Below, piece by piece: positions 1 through 8,012 of a stretch of DNA of 64,000 nucleotides (positions are counted from its first letter, which is position 1; each line of letters begins with the position of its first letter). Under the pieces are notes generated by a model. That model saw nothing but the letters and a program-made list of their open reading frames with translations, was not told the origin of the DNA and did not search any database. A program made the translations under genes and the position numbers. The stretch is from Leifsonia sp. 1010 (GTDB lineage: Bacteria; Actinomycetota; Actinomycetes; Actinomycetales; Microbacteriaceae). The stretch spans positions 62,001 through 126,000 of the forward strand of contig NZ_JAVDSL010000004.1 in the NCBI RefSeq assembly GCF_031455295.1. The letters are read 5' to 3'.

Positions 1-657
1 ATGCCGGGCGATCGGCAGCGGGATGGCCGCCGCCGCGCGGTCCTCCGCGGGCACGACCGCCGCGTCCTCGGGGACGTTGTGGTCGAGCCAGCGGCGCAGC
101 ACGCCCTGGGTCAGCTCCTCGGACACCAGCGCGAAGCAGAAGTGGTCGCGCCAGTCGCCGTTGATGTGGATGTAGCGGCGCCGCAGCCCCTCGTAGCGGA
201 AGCCGAGCTTCTCGACCACGCGCAGGCTCGGGCCGTTCTCGGGCCGGATGCAGATCTCCATCCGGTGCAGTCCCAGCTGGTAGAAGCAGTAGTCGGTCGC
301 CAGCGCCACCGCGGTCGGGGTGATGTTGCGACCGGCGAACTCCTCGGCGATCCAGTAGCCGATCGTCGCGCTCGACAGCGAGCCGTACGCGATCGACGAG
401 ACGTTCAGCTGCCCGGCGAGCCGGCCGTCCCACTCGACGATGAACGGCAGGCCGTGCCCGGCGCGCGCGTTCGCCAGCAGGGAGCGGATGCTCGCGCGGG
501 TGTCGAACGACCCGGGCGCGTACGGGCTCGTCGCCTCCCACTGCCGCAGCCAGCTGCGGTTGTCGAGCAGCGACCGTTCCAGCGGCCGCGCGTCGCGCAG
601 ACGGATGGGACGCAACCCCACGCGACCCTCGGTGAGGGTGGGGACGACGAGCGCCAA
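1..657 (-). CDS. GNAT family N-acetyltransferase (RimJ/RimL-like), 3' end cut by window edge
   Basis: Reading the minus strand from a TTG at 655-657 gives at least 219 residues with the RimJ/RimL pattern: 'GRVGLRPIRLRD' near the N-terminus, then 'IGYWIAEEFAGRNITPTAVALATDY' (quoted in part: GYWIAEEFAGRN) for the acetyl-CoA loop, and 'ENGPSLRVVEKLGFRYEG' as the usual C-terminal signature. The TTG start is favoured because a strong AGGAGG (on the complement of 661-670) lies about 6 nt upstream. Such enzymes acetylate protein N-termini or small amines with acetyl-CoA; the substrate here is unknown. The gene lies 23 nt downstream of galU on the same strand and could be co-transcribed with it. The C-terminus lies outside the window. 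Confidence 0.88.
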   Translation of the reverse strand, partial: MALVVPTLTEGRVGLRPIRLRDARPLERSLLDNRSWLRQWEATSPYAPGSFDTRASIRSLLANARAGHGLPFIVEWDGRLAGQLNVSSIAYGSLSSATIGYWIAEEFAGRNITPTAVALATDYCFYQLGLHRMEICIRPENGPSLRVVEKLGFRYEGLRRRYIHINGDWRDHFCFALVSEELTQGVLRRWLDHNVPEDAAVVPAEDRAAAAIPLPIARH

Positions 658-680
658 CGGAGTCCTCCTTCGGCCGGCCG

Positions 681-1658
681 TCAGCGGGACCGGTCGGACA
701 GCGTCTGGATGGGCCCGGTCGGGTCGACGGGCATCTCCTCGACGAACTCCACGGGCTCGTCTTCGAGCTCCGCCGCGAACTCGCGGAGCCACGGGCGCAG
801 CTCCGGGCCGAGGTCCTCGCGGTCGACGGCGAGGCGGACGATCGCCTTGATGTAGTCGAGTCGGTCGCCGGTGTCGTAGCGGCGGCCGCGGAAGACGACG
901 CCGTAGACACCCCCGGTCCAGTCGGGCGCCTCCGCCATGGACTGCAGCGCGTCGGTCAGCTGGATCTCGCCGCCGCGACCCGGCTCGGTGCGCTCCAGGA
1001 CGTCGAAGACCTCCGGGCGCAGCACGTAGCGGCCGATGACGGCGTAGTTCGAGGGGGCGTGCTCCTTGTCCGGCTTCTCGACGAGGCCGGTGATGCGGAC
1101 GACATCCTCCTCGTCCGTCGTCTCGACAGCGGCGGCGCCGTACAGGTGGATGGAGTCGGGGTCGACCTCGAGGAGGGCGACGACGCTGGCGTGGCGCTGC
1201 GACTGCACGGTCAGCATCCGGCTCAGCAGATCGTCGCGCGCGTCGATGATGTCGTCACCGAGCAGCACCGCGAACGGCTCGCGGCCGACGTGCATCTTGG
1301 CCCGCAGGACGGCGTGGCCGAGACCCTTCGGGTCGCCCTGGCGCACGTAGTGCATGTCGGCGAGGGCGGTGGAGTAGTTGACCTTCTCGAGCCGGTCGGT
1401 GTCGCCCTTCTTGGTGAGGGTCTCCTCCAGCTCGGCGTTGCGGTCGAAGTGGTTCTCGAGGGCGTTCTTGTTGCGGCCGGTGATCATCAGGACGTCGTGC
1501 AGGCCCGCATCCACGGCCTCCTCGACGACGTACTGGATGGCGGGCTTGTCAACGACCGGCAGCATCTCCTTGGGCATCGCTTTCGTCGCCGGGAGGAAGC
1601 GGGTTCCGAGGCCGGCTGCGGGGATCACTGCTTTCGTAACGCGGTCGTGATTTGCCAT
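681..1658 (-). CDS. galU: UTP--glucose-1-phosphate uridylyltransferase
   Basis: The 325-residue protein makes UDP-glucose from glucose-1-phosphate and UTP, the entry point for envelope polysaccharides and glycolipids. The nucleotidyltransferase signature GLGTRFLPATKAMPKEMLP is at residues 16-34, followed by VDKPAIQYVVEEA, and later 'LVEKP' and 'GGEIQLTDAL', all typical of GalU. The ATG at 1656-1658 (MANHDRV...) is chosen because family members begin just before the nucleotide loop; an upstream in-frame ATG would add 11 residues that do not fit the family. A TACTGT hexamer ends 7 nt before this ATG, so the mRNA may be leaderless. Divergent from the 5-FCL gene with about 60 bp between them. Confidence 0.95.
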   Translation of the reverse strand: MANHDRVTKAVIPAAGLGTRFLPATKAMPKEMLPVVDKPAIQYVVEEAVDAGLHDVLMITGRNKNALENHFDRNAELEETLTKKGDTDRLEKVNYSTALADMHYVRQGDPKGLGHAVLRAKMHVGREPFAVLLGDDIIDARDDLLSRMLTVQSQRHASVVALLEVDPDSIHLYGAAAVETTDEEDVVRITGLVEKPDKEHAPSNYAVIGRYVLRPEVFDVLERTEPGRGGEIQLTDALQSMAEAPDWTGGVYGVVFRGRRYDTGDRLDYIKAIVRLAVDREDLGPELRPWLREFAAELEDEPVEFVEEMPVDPTGPIQTLSDRSR

Positions 1659-1717
1659 GCCGCCTACAGTATCCGCATTTCGGCGGAGCACAGGATGGCA
1701 TCTCCTAGGATTGCCGT

Positions 1718-2302
1718 ATGGACTCGGACACCGCCGCTCATCGCAAGCGCGCCCTGCGTGCGGAGCTCCGCGAGCGCCGGCAGAACCTCACCACGACCGA
1801 GCGCCAGACCGCGACGGCGGGCCTGACCCGCAACCTGGTCGACCTCGCGACCGACCTGTCCGCCCGCTCGGTCGCGGCGTACCTCTCCACCCCGGTGGAG
1901 CCGGACACGCGCCCCTTCCTCAACTGGGCGCACACGCAGGGTCTGCGCGTCCTGCTGCCGATCTCGCGCGAAGACGGCCTGCTCGACTGGACCACCGGCG
2001 ACGGCGAGACCGAGACCGAAGGCCTCTACGGCCTGCCCGAGGCGGTCGGCGAGCTGCTCGGACCCATCGCGATCAACGATGTCGACCTCATCCTGGTGCC
2101 GGCGGCCGCCGTCGACGCGACCGGGATGCGGATGGGCTGGGGCCGCGGCTACTTCGACAAGACGCTGGGCAGCATGGAAAAATGTCCCCCGGTGTACGCC
2201 GTCCTCTTCGACGGCGAACTGGTGGACGAGGTGCCGCGCGAGCGTCACGACCAGCCGGTGGACGGCGCGGTCACCCCGACCCGCATCGTCCAGTTCACCT
2301 GA
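1718..2302 (+). CDS. 5-formyltetrahydrofolate cyclo-ligase
   Basis: The 194-residue protein converts 5-formyl-THF to 5,10-methenyl-THF with ATP, salvaging the folate pool. The family hallmark GMRMGWGRGYFDKTL lies at residues 136-150 and the N-terminal basic helix (KRALRAELRERRQNL) that contacts the polyglutamate/ATP is present. Length is normal. A TAGGAT hexamer sits 6 nt before the ATG and there is no clear ribosome binding site, so a leaderless transcript is likely. It shares a short divergent promoter region with galU and is followed closely by an FmdB-like gene and mscL on the same strand, an arrangement often seen in Actinobacteria. Confidence 0.93.
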   Translation: MDSDTAAHRKRALRAELRERRQNLTTTERQTATAGLTRNLVDLATDLSARSVAAYLSTPVEPDTRPFLNWAHTQGLRVLLPISREDGLLDWTTGDGETETEGLYGLPEAVGELLGPIAINDVDLILVPAAAVDATGMRMGWGRGYFDKTLGSMEKCPPVYAVLFDGELVDEVPRERHDQPVDGAVTPTRIVQFT

Positions 2303-2337
2303 CCCCCGACCCCGACAGCGAGCGCAGCGGAAGAAGA

Positions 2338-2667
2338 ATGCCGACCTACTCCTATTCGTGCCGCGACTGCGGCCACGCCTTCGACATCCAGCAGGCCTTC
2401 ACCGACGACGCCCTCACGGTGTGCCCGAACTGCGGCGGATCGCTCCGCAAGGTGTTCGGGACCGTCGGCGTGACGTTCAACGGCTCCGGGTTCTACCGGA
2501 CCGACTCGCGCGGCGGTGCGAAGAAGTCGGACTCGGGTTCGTCGTCGTCGGGTTCGTCCTCGTCCGGCTCGTCGGATTCCTCCGGCTCGTCGTCCTCCGG
2601 CTCCACGTCGTCCAGCTCCTCCACCTCCTCGACCCCGTCGACCTCGTCGTCGGGCTCCGCCGCGTAG
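2338..2667 (+). CDS. FmdB-family zinc-ribbon protein with Ser-rich tail
   Basis: A 109-residue protein starting MPTYSYSCRDCG. Two CxxC pairs (C8/C11 and C29/C32, the second in CPNCGG) form the zinc ribbon of the FmdB/CxxC_CXXC_SSSS regulatory-protein family. After residue about 55 the sequence becomes almost pure Ser with Gly/Thr/Pro, which is low complexity and probably disordered; this tail is characteristic of actinobacterial members. The exact role is unknown; in some bacteria the family is linked to formamidase/amidase regulation. It begins 35 nt after the 5-FCL stop and ends 17 nt before mscL, so the three genes probably form one operon. Confidence 0.85.
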   Translation: MPTYSYSCRDCGHAFDIQQAFTDDALTVCPNCGGSLRKVFGTVGVTFNGSGFYRTDSRGGAKKSDSGSSSSGSSSSGSSDSSGSSSSGSTSSSSSTSSTPSTSSSGSAA

Positions 2668-2684
2668 AAGGGTTCGTTCCGGTC

Positions 2685-3122
2685 ATGCTCAAAGGGTTCA
2701 AGGAGTTCATCCTCCGCGGAAACGTGATCGACCTCGCGGTCGCGGTCGTCATCGGCGCGGCGTTCACGGCGGTCGTCAACTCGATCGTGAACAACCTGAT
2801 CAACCCGCTGATCGGCGCGATCGCCAAGACGCAGGGCCTCGAGTCGTCGCTGGTGCTGACGATCGGCGACGCGCAGATCAAGTTCGGCGCCGTGCTCGCG
2901 GCGATCATCAACTTCCTGATCGTCGCCGTGGTCGTCTACTTCGTCTTCGTCTACCCGATCAACCAGGTGCGCAAGCGGGCCGAGCGCCTGCGCAAGAAGG
3001 GCGTCGTCGAGCCGGAGGCCCCCATCACGGAGCTCGACCTCCTCACCGAGATCCGCGACCTGCTCCAGGCGCAGCAGTCGCCGCCGCAGCCGTCGGGCAA
3101 GCACGCCGACCCCCTCCCCTGA
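2685..3122 (+). CDS. mscL: Large-conductance mechanosensitive channel
   Basis: The 145-residue inner-membrane protein opens under membrane tension to release osmolytes. The N-terminal helix 'MLKGFKEFILRGNVIDLAVA' is the family signature, with the constriction segment (LAVAVVIGAAFTAVVNSIV) in TM1 at about residues 16-38. TM2 spans about residues 70-92 (AAIINFLIVAVVVYFVFVYP). The charged cytoplasmic bundle after residue 95 contains the usual 'TELDLLTEIRDLL'. Start chosen at the ATG immediately before LKGFKEF. It is the last gene of the 5-FCL/FmdB/mscL group and is followed by an inverted-repeat-rich intergenic stretch. Confidence 0.95.
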   Translation: MLKGFKEFILRGNVIDLAVAVVIGAAFTAVVNSIVNNLINPLIGAIAKTQGLESSLVLTIGDAQIKFGAVLAAIINFLIVAVVVYFVFVYPINQVRKRAERLRKKGVVEPEAPITELDLLTEIRDLLQAQQSPPQPSGKHADPLP

Positions 3123-3140
3123 CCCCTCCCGCAGCCCCCA

Positions 3141-3313
3141 TCCGCTGAGGTGCACGTTGTCGCGGTCGACACGCCGCACAAACCCACCACAACGTGCACT
3201 TCGAGGATTTCGAACGACCGCGGCCGGGCCGTCTCCCGGCGCCGCCATCCGCTGAAGTGCACGTTGTGGCGGTCGACACGCCGCGCGACTGCGCAACTAC
3301 GTGCACCTCGGCG
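3141..3313. repeat. Two tandem copies of an imperfect palindromic element
   Basis: Copy 1 has arms GAGGTGCACGTTGT (3147-3160) and ACAACGTGCACTTC (3189-3202). Copy 2 has GAAGTGCACGTTGT (3254-3267) and a right arm ending GTGCACCTC (to about 3309). Both share the loop sequence CGGTCGACACGCCGC. The pair fills the space between the convergent mscL and the small ORF on the minus strand. It may act as a bidirectional terminator, but the duplicated sequence suggests a REP-like intergenic element. Confidence 0.7.
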
Positions 3314-3340
3314 AGACGGGATGCGCCGGGAGGCGGCGGG

Positions 3341-3532
3341 CTACCAGTGCGGGGGGACGTCGCGGCGGAGTTGCTCGTCGTTCGACGACCAGCTGGGGGC
3401 GTTGTCGGAGTCGGGAGCGGCCGGCGGCAGCACAGGCTCCTCGCGCGGGTCGACGCGCGGCGCCGGGTCGGTTCCGGGCGCGCCCGGGCGCTGCACACGG
3501 CGGTGCCGCCGCCTCCCGGGTGTCTCGCTCAT
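3341..3532 (-). CDS. Small hypothetical protein, Arg/Pro-rich
   Basis: A 63-residue ORF with ATG at 3530-3532, 26 nt downstream of the large helicase-like gene on the same strand, so probably co-transcribed. The N-terminal third is basic (SETPGRRRHRRVQRPG), the middle is Pro/acidic-rich (DPREEPVLPPAAPDSDNAPSW) and the C-terminus is polar. No signal peptide, membrane segment or known domain is visible and I do not recognise the family. Its position rather than its sequence is the main support that it is real; it could be a regulatory or accessory peptide or a chance ORF. Confidence 0.45.
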   Translation of the reverse strand: MSETPGRRRHRRVQRPGAPGTDPAPRVDPREEPVLPPAAPDSDNAPSWSSNDEQLRRDVPPHW

Positions 3533-3558
3533 CCCGTCCAGCCTAGAACGGACCCGCC

Positions 3559-6500
3559 CTACGCGAGCGGCGGCAGCGTGATCGGCGCCGTCTCGGCGTC
3601 CGGCTCCGTCTTGCCGATGAGCTTGGCGATGCGGCCGGCGACGGCGTCCGGGTCGGCGAACAGCTCGAAGCTGTGCACGCGCAGGTAGTGCCAGCCGAGG
3701 CGCCGCAGCACGTCCGGACGGAGGCGCAGCGACTCGCGGAGGCTGCCCTTCGACACGTCCTGGTCGGTCTCCACCGCGACCGCGCGGCCGCCGTGCGAGG
3801 CGACGAGGGTCAGCTTGCCGCGGTAGCCGAGGTGCACGTCGAGGCCGCGACGGGCCAGGCGCTTGGCGAGGTCGAGCACCATCGGGTCCGCGTCCGGGCT
3901 CAGGTACTCCGGAGCGGCGGCCTGGATCTGGTCCGCCTCCCCCAGCACCTGGGCGAGCGCCGCGATGCCGTGCCGCATCCGGGTCTCGTCGATGTCCTCC
4001 GGCCGGAAGCAGGAGACGATGTCCATTCCGCGGCGACCGCGGGTCATGCCGACAGCGAGCAGGCGGTCGCCGCCCGGCTCCGCGAGCGCGCCGAAGTTCG
4101 ACAGCAGTCGCCCGTGCGGGGTGCGGCCGTAGCCGATGGAGAAGATGACACGGTCGCGGCTCTGCCCGACCGACTGGTCGAGGGTGACAACGGTGAACGG
4201 CTCCGCCCGGTCGCCCAGGATGAAGTCGGCCAGCTCCGAGCGCTTCGCGAAGGCCGCCAGCACCGCCTGGTTGACGCGCACGGCGTGACGCTCGCTCGCG
4301 GTGATGACCATGAGGGATTCGCGCGGACGCTCGGTCGCGTGCGCGAGCACCAGCTCGACGACCTTCGCGACCTCGGCGTCGGTCGACTCGACCGCTCCCG
4401 TGTCGGTGTCCGGCATGCCCTGACCGCCGCTGACGTAGTGCAGCGACAGGCTGCCGTGGCCGAGGTAGGTGCCGGCCCAGGGCATGGAGTCGATCATCCC
4501 GCCGTAGAAGCGGCGGTTGACCAGCTCGGCGAGGTCTTCGCCCCCGGCGCGGTAGCTGCGGCTGAGCGTGTAGACGGGGAGCAGTTCGGAGAGGCGCGCG
4601 AGCGCTGAGTCGGCGTGGAGCGCGTCCACGTCGACGTCTTCGACGGTCGTGCCGTACTCGTGCACGCCGATGTCGAAGCGCGACGGCGTCTGCGTCACCG
4701 GGTCGCCGAACGCCACGACCTGCTTCGCGCGGCGGATGACGGGGACGTTCTCGGCGAGGCTCGACGCACCCGCATCCACCAGCAGCACGGCGTCGAAACC
4801 GACCTCGCGGCCGATCGACGGCACCTCGTAGGGCGAGATCAGCCACACCGGCGCCAGCGGGCGCGCGAGGTGCGGCGCCGCCTCGTTGAGCGTGGTCGCC
4901 GTCGGCGTCGTGCTCTTCAGGAGGCGCTTCAGCGCTGCGGCCTCGTCCGGCCAGTCGACGATGCCGATCTTCCAGGTCTCGGCGAGCATCCACGCCAGCT
5001 GCTTGCCTGTCGCGGAGGCGTGCGCCTCATCCACCAGGCGGAAGTCGGCCTCGAGCCGGTCGAGCACACCGGTGTTGGCGTTGAGCAGGGCGCGGTCCGA
5101 GGCGAGCAGTGACTCCAGCACCGACTGCCACCACGCGAGCTCCAGCTCGGCGCTCACCTGCGTCTCCGGAACGTGCCGGATGGACAGGTCGGAGATCAGC
5201 GGGTCGAGCTCCTGCTCGCGCAGCTGGGTGAGCAGGGCGGTGCGCTCCTGCAGGTTGGCGAGCACCTCGGACTCGGCGGCGAGGCCGGCGATCTGGCGGG
5301 TCAGCTCCTCCACGGGGAGCGCTGCGAGCGACTGCGGCGTCCCGGTGCGGCGGAGCGGGATGTCGAGGCGCGCCAGGTCTTCGGCAACGCGCTGGTAGGC
5401 GACCTGCACGTCCGCGATCCCGACCGGGACCTCGGGCACGACGCCGGCGACGGCGAACCGGTTCCACAGGATGCGCTGCTGCTGGATGCGCCGCAGGCTC
5501 TCGTTGAGGTCGGTGACGTGCACGCCGGGCCGGACGTACTCCAGGGCGTGCTTGCGCAGGCGGCGGCGGTTGGCGCTCGACATCGACGGCGACTCGCGAC
5601 GGGATGCGGTGGCCGCGATCAGCTCGGTCAGCGAACGGTCGTAGACGGAGGGCGTGAACTTGTCGAGCGTCTCGCGGATGTCGAGCAGGAGCCGCAGGTA
5701 GACGCCGAGCTCCGCGATCGACGCGAACGGACGCATCCGCGTCTGGCCGATGAGGGCCTGGGCGCGGTCGATGAGGCGAGGCAGTTCGGCGCGGTTGAGC
5801 TTCTTGGCCAGTTCGTGCGCTGCCTTCCCCTCTTCCGTCGTCGTGAAGGAGGCGCCGTACCAGGGAGAGTCGTTGGGTCCGTACCGGAACTCGCCGAGGC
5901 GGGCGGCGCGGATCAGCGCGTCCGCCGACGCGGCACGGTCGCGGGCGAGCCCCTCGATCGCCCGGCGGCCGAGACGGGCCGTCGTCGAGGGCGGGGCGGG
6001 AAGAAGGGAGAGGCGCGAAAGCTCGCGCAGCGCATCCAGAACGGACACGCGCAGCACGGGGTCGCGGCGGGTCAGCGCGGCGCGGTAATCGACGAGCACC
6101 TTCCGGAGCCGCACCAGTGCCTCGTCGACGTCGGTGACCTTCGGCTGCGTGGCCTTCTCGTTGCGGGCGATCGACTGGATGAGGTCACGGCGCAGCGTGC
6201 GCGGCGTCACCGCGAGACCCGGCAGGCCGGCCTTCGTCAGCCGCTGGGCGATGTCGTCGAGGCTCGACCGCCGCGGGCTCACCACGAGCACGCGCTTGTG
6301 CTGGGCCACCAGGGCGCCGATCGCGTTGACGATCGTCTGGGTGCCGCCGGTGCCGGGCAACGTCTTGACGACGAGGGAGTTCCCCGCCGCGATCTGCGCC
6401 ACCACGTTCTCCTGCGCCTCGTCGGCGTCGAGCAGGAGGGTGTCGGTCGCGGGCGGGCGCTCGTCCTGGCGGATGGGCTCCACCGGGTTGAAGGCGCTCT

Positions 6501-7317
6501 CGACCGTCGTGCGCGCGGTCGGGTTGCCGGCCAGCGCATCCAGCAGCACGGTATCGAGGTCGCGCGCCTCTTCGCTCAGCGCCGGGGCGACGTCGGCGAA
6601 GGACGAGGCGACCAGCCGCGGCTGGACGTTGAACCAGGGCAGGTGCGAGGTCAGGCCCCGCAGGCGGTCGATCACCGGCTGCGGCTTGAACACGCCGTTG
6701 CTGACGGCGAGCGCGACGAAGGCGTCCGCATCCAACGTGATCTGGAACTGCTCGTTGAGGGCGCGCGCGAGCTCGGGGTTGAGGAAGGTGTGGCCCTTCA
6801 GCTTCAGCTCGAAGTCGCGGCCGTAGCGGCGGATGGCGAGCGGGCGCAGCAGGATCGGCGCGAAGTACTCCTCGGAGCCGTGACGCCACTGCGCCAGGCC
6901 GATCGCCAGGTGCACCGACTCGATGCCGCGCACGGAGCGCAGCTCGATGCCCTTCGCGGTGATCGCATTCGCGGCCGCGCGTGCGGTGCGGAGCGCCAGC
7001 TCGTCGCGGATGAGGCTGGAGAGCAGCGTGCTCTGCCCGGTGATGAACTGCGGCAGGCCGCCGGGATGCGTCGTGCTCAGCTCGATGCGCGTGCGCGGGC
7101 TGTCCTCGAAGTGGAGCAGCGGAGAGACCCCGCCGACCGCGGCGATCTCGTCGCGCCAGCGCTTCCACACCGGGTCGGCGATGTTGCCGGCGACCAGGGC
7201 CGGGTCGCCCAGACTGAGCGCGTGCGGAGCCGTCGTCGTGCGCGGGTTCAGGGCGTCATCGTCTGGGATGCCCGACGTCGCGTCGTCATCCTCGGTCTTC
7301 CTGTCCAGTCGCCACAC
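3559..7317 (-). CDS. Large SF1 helicase-like protein (DUF4011/MTES_1575-type) with degenerate ATPase motifs
   Basis: A 1252-residue protein, GTG start at 7315-7317. A DUF4011-like N-terminal half leads to a P-loop position at about residues 319-327 reading LPGTGGTQT, where canonical SF1 helicases have GPPGTGKT: the catalytic lysine is a glycine. The Walker B region reads 'AVLLVDAGASSLAENVPV' instead of DEA(S/G)Q, motif III reads 'VAFGDPVTQTPSRFD', and motif VI reads 'AVGMTRGRRGMDIV'. The C-terminal about 130 residues ('LAKRLARRGLDVHLGYRGKLTLVASHGGRAVAVETD') look like the MTES_1575-type REase fold, with the acidic/ETD core. The overall fold is therefore kept while ATP hydrolysis is doubtful. 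Such proteins are widespread in Actinobacteria; a DNA-metabolism or genome-surveillance role is only inferred. A TAGGGT hexamer lies just upstream of the start. Confidence 0.82.
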   Translation of the reverse strand: MWRLDRKTEDDDATSGIPDDDALNPRTTTAPHALSLGDPALVAGNIADPVWKRWRDEIAAVGGVSPLLHFEDSPRTRIELSTTHPGGLPQFITGQSTLLSSLIRDELALRTARAAANAITAKGIELRSVRGIESVHLAIGLAQWRHGSEEYFAPILLRPLAIRRYGRDFELKLKGHTFLNPELARALNEQFQITLDADAFVALAVSNGVFKPQPVIDRLRGLTSHLPWFNVQPRLVASSFADVAPALSEEARDLDTVLLDALAGNPTARTTVESAFNPVEPIRQDERPPATDTLLLDADEAQENVVAQIAAGNSLVVKTLPGTGGTQTIVNAIGALVAQHKRVLVVSPRRSSLDDIAQRLTKAGLPGLAVTPRTLRRDLIQSIARNEKATQPKVTDVDEALVRLRKVLVDYRAALTRRDPVLRVSVLDALRELSRLSLLPAPPSTTARLGRRAIEGLARDRAASADALIRAARLGEFRYGPNDSPWYGASFTTTEEGKAAHELAKKLNRAELPRLIDRAQALIGQTRMRPFASIAELGVYLRLLLDIRETLDKFTPSVYDRSLTELIAATASRRESPSMSSANRRRLRKHALEYVRPGVHVTDLNESLRRIQQQRILWNRFAVAGVVPEVPVGIADVQVAYQRVAEDLARLDIPLRRTGTPQSLAALPVEELTRQIAGLAAESEVLANLQERTALLTQLREQELDPLISDLSIRHVPETQVSAELELAWWQSVLESLLASDRALLNANTGVLDRLEADFRLVDEAHASATGKQLAWMLAETWKIGIVDWPDEAAALKRLLKSTTPTATTLNEAAPHLARPLAPVWLISPYEVPSIGREVGFDAVLLVDAGASSLAENVPVIRRAKQVVAFGDPVTQTPSRFDIGVHEYGTTVEDVDVDALHADSALARLSELLPVYTLSRSYRAGGEDLAELVNRRFYGGMIDSMPWAGTYLGHGSLSLHYVSGGQGMPDTDTGAVESTDAEVAKVVELVLAHATERPRESLMVITASERHAVRVNQAVLAAFAKRSELADFILGDRAEPFTVVTLDQSVGQSRDRVIFSIGYGRTPHGRLLSNFGALAEPGGDRLLAVGMTRGRRGMDIVSCFRPEDIDETRMRHGIAALAQVLGEADQIQAAAPEYLSPDADPMVLDLAKRLARRGLDVHLGYRGKLTLVASHGGRAVAVETDQDVSKGSLRESLRLRPDVLRRLGWHYLRVHSFELFADPDAVAGRIAKLIGKTEPDAETAPITLPPLA

Positions 7318-7465
7318 ACCGACACCCTACGTTCACATCCCCGGAAACAGCGGGAACCCGGGCGGGTTTCGCGTCAATATCATGCGCCGGAATACCGGCC
7401 CGGGTTTCCAGGCGCGCCGACGCGTCGCGGCGTGCGCGATCCACAGGGGCGATCCTCGTGCGCGA

Positions 7466-7960
7466 TCAGGGAGCCGGGGTGAGCGTGCCGTACGGCGGGA
7501 GCGCGCCCGTCACGACCGGCACCTGCAGCCCGACCGAGTCTCCACCGCTCGTGACCGTCACGGTCGTGAGCGAGCCGGGAGCCGAATTCAGGTCGCTCAC
7601 CAGGCTCTCGTCGTCCGGCGGGTCGCCCAGCTGCTGGGTGTCGCGCGGGTCGAGGGACACGCTGATGCTCTGCCCGCCGCTCGGCACGATCTCCACCTGC
7701 TGGGTGTCGTTCCCCTGGTTCACCAGTGTGACCACCAGGTTCGCCGTCTCGCCGTCGTCGCTGGTGACCAGCACGGCGTTGCCGACGAACACATCGCCAA
7801 CGGTGGCGCTCGAGCCGACGCTGGCCTCCTCGATGTCGAGGGTGTCCTGCGGCGCGAACAGGTCGCACGCGGTCAGTCCCCCGGTCAGGGCCGCGGCGAG
7901 CGCCACGGCGCCGACGGTGCGGCGGAACAGCGGGATGTGCGAGAGGGTGCGGTACGACAT
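7466..7960 (-). CDS. Secreted lipoprotein of unknown function
   Basis: A 164-residue protein. The ATG at 7958-7960 is preferred over the adjacent ATG at 7961-7963 because GGAGG on the minus strand is then 6 nt upstream. The signal peptide runs MSYRTLSHIPLFRRTVGAVALAAALTGG and ends in the lipobox LTAC with the lipidated Cys at residue 32. The mature part is beta-rich, 'VGDVFVGNAVLVTSDDGETANLVVTLVNQGNDTQQVEI', resembling the immunoglobulin-like folds of copper-chaperone (PCuAC-like) and related actinobacterial lipoproteins, but metal ligands (Met/His) are not evident. Function unknown; membrane-anchored on the outer face. Confidence 0.8.
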   Translation of the reverse strand: MSYRTLSHIPLFRRTVGAVALAAALTGGLTACDLFAPQDTLDIEEASVGSSATVGDVFVGNAVLVTSDDGETANLVVTLVNQGNDTQQVEIVPSGGQSISVSLDPRDTQQLGDPPDDESLVSDLNSAPGSLTTVTVTSGGDSVGLQVPVVTGALPPYGTLTPAP

Positions 7961-8012
7961 CATCCACCTCCGGGGGACCACGGTGGCAGCACCCTAGCGT
8001 CCGCGCGGGCCG

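Noticed and set aside
1-855. Plus-strand 284-residue ORF at the left edge
   Set aside because: Arg/Ala-rich composition of a GC-rich shadow; the opposite strand encodes a clear acetyltransferase and the end of galU.
5173-7482. 769-residue plus-strand ORF antisense to the large helicase
   Set aside because: Low-complexity antisense of a high-GC gene; no domain, and the minus-strand product has helicase motifs throughout.
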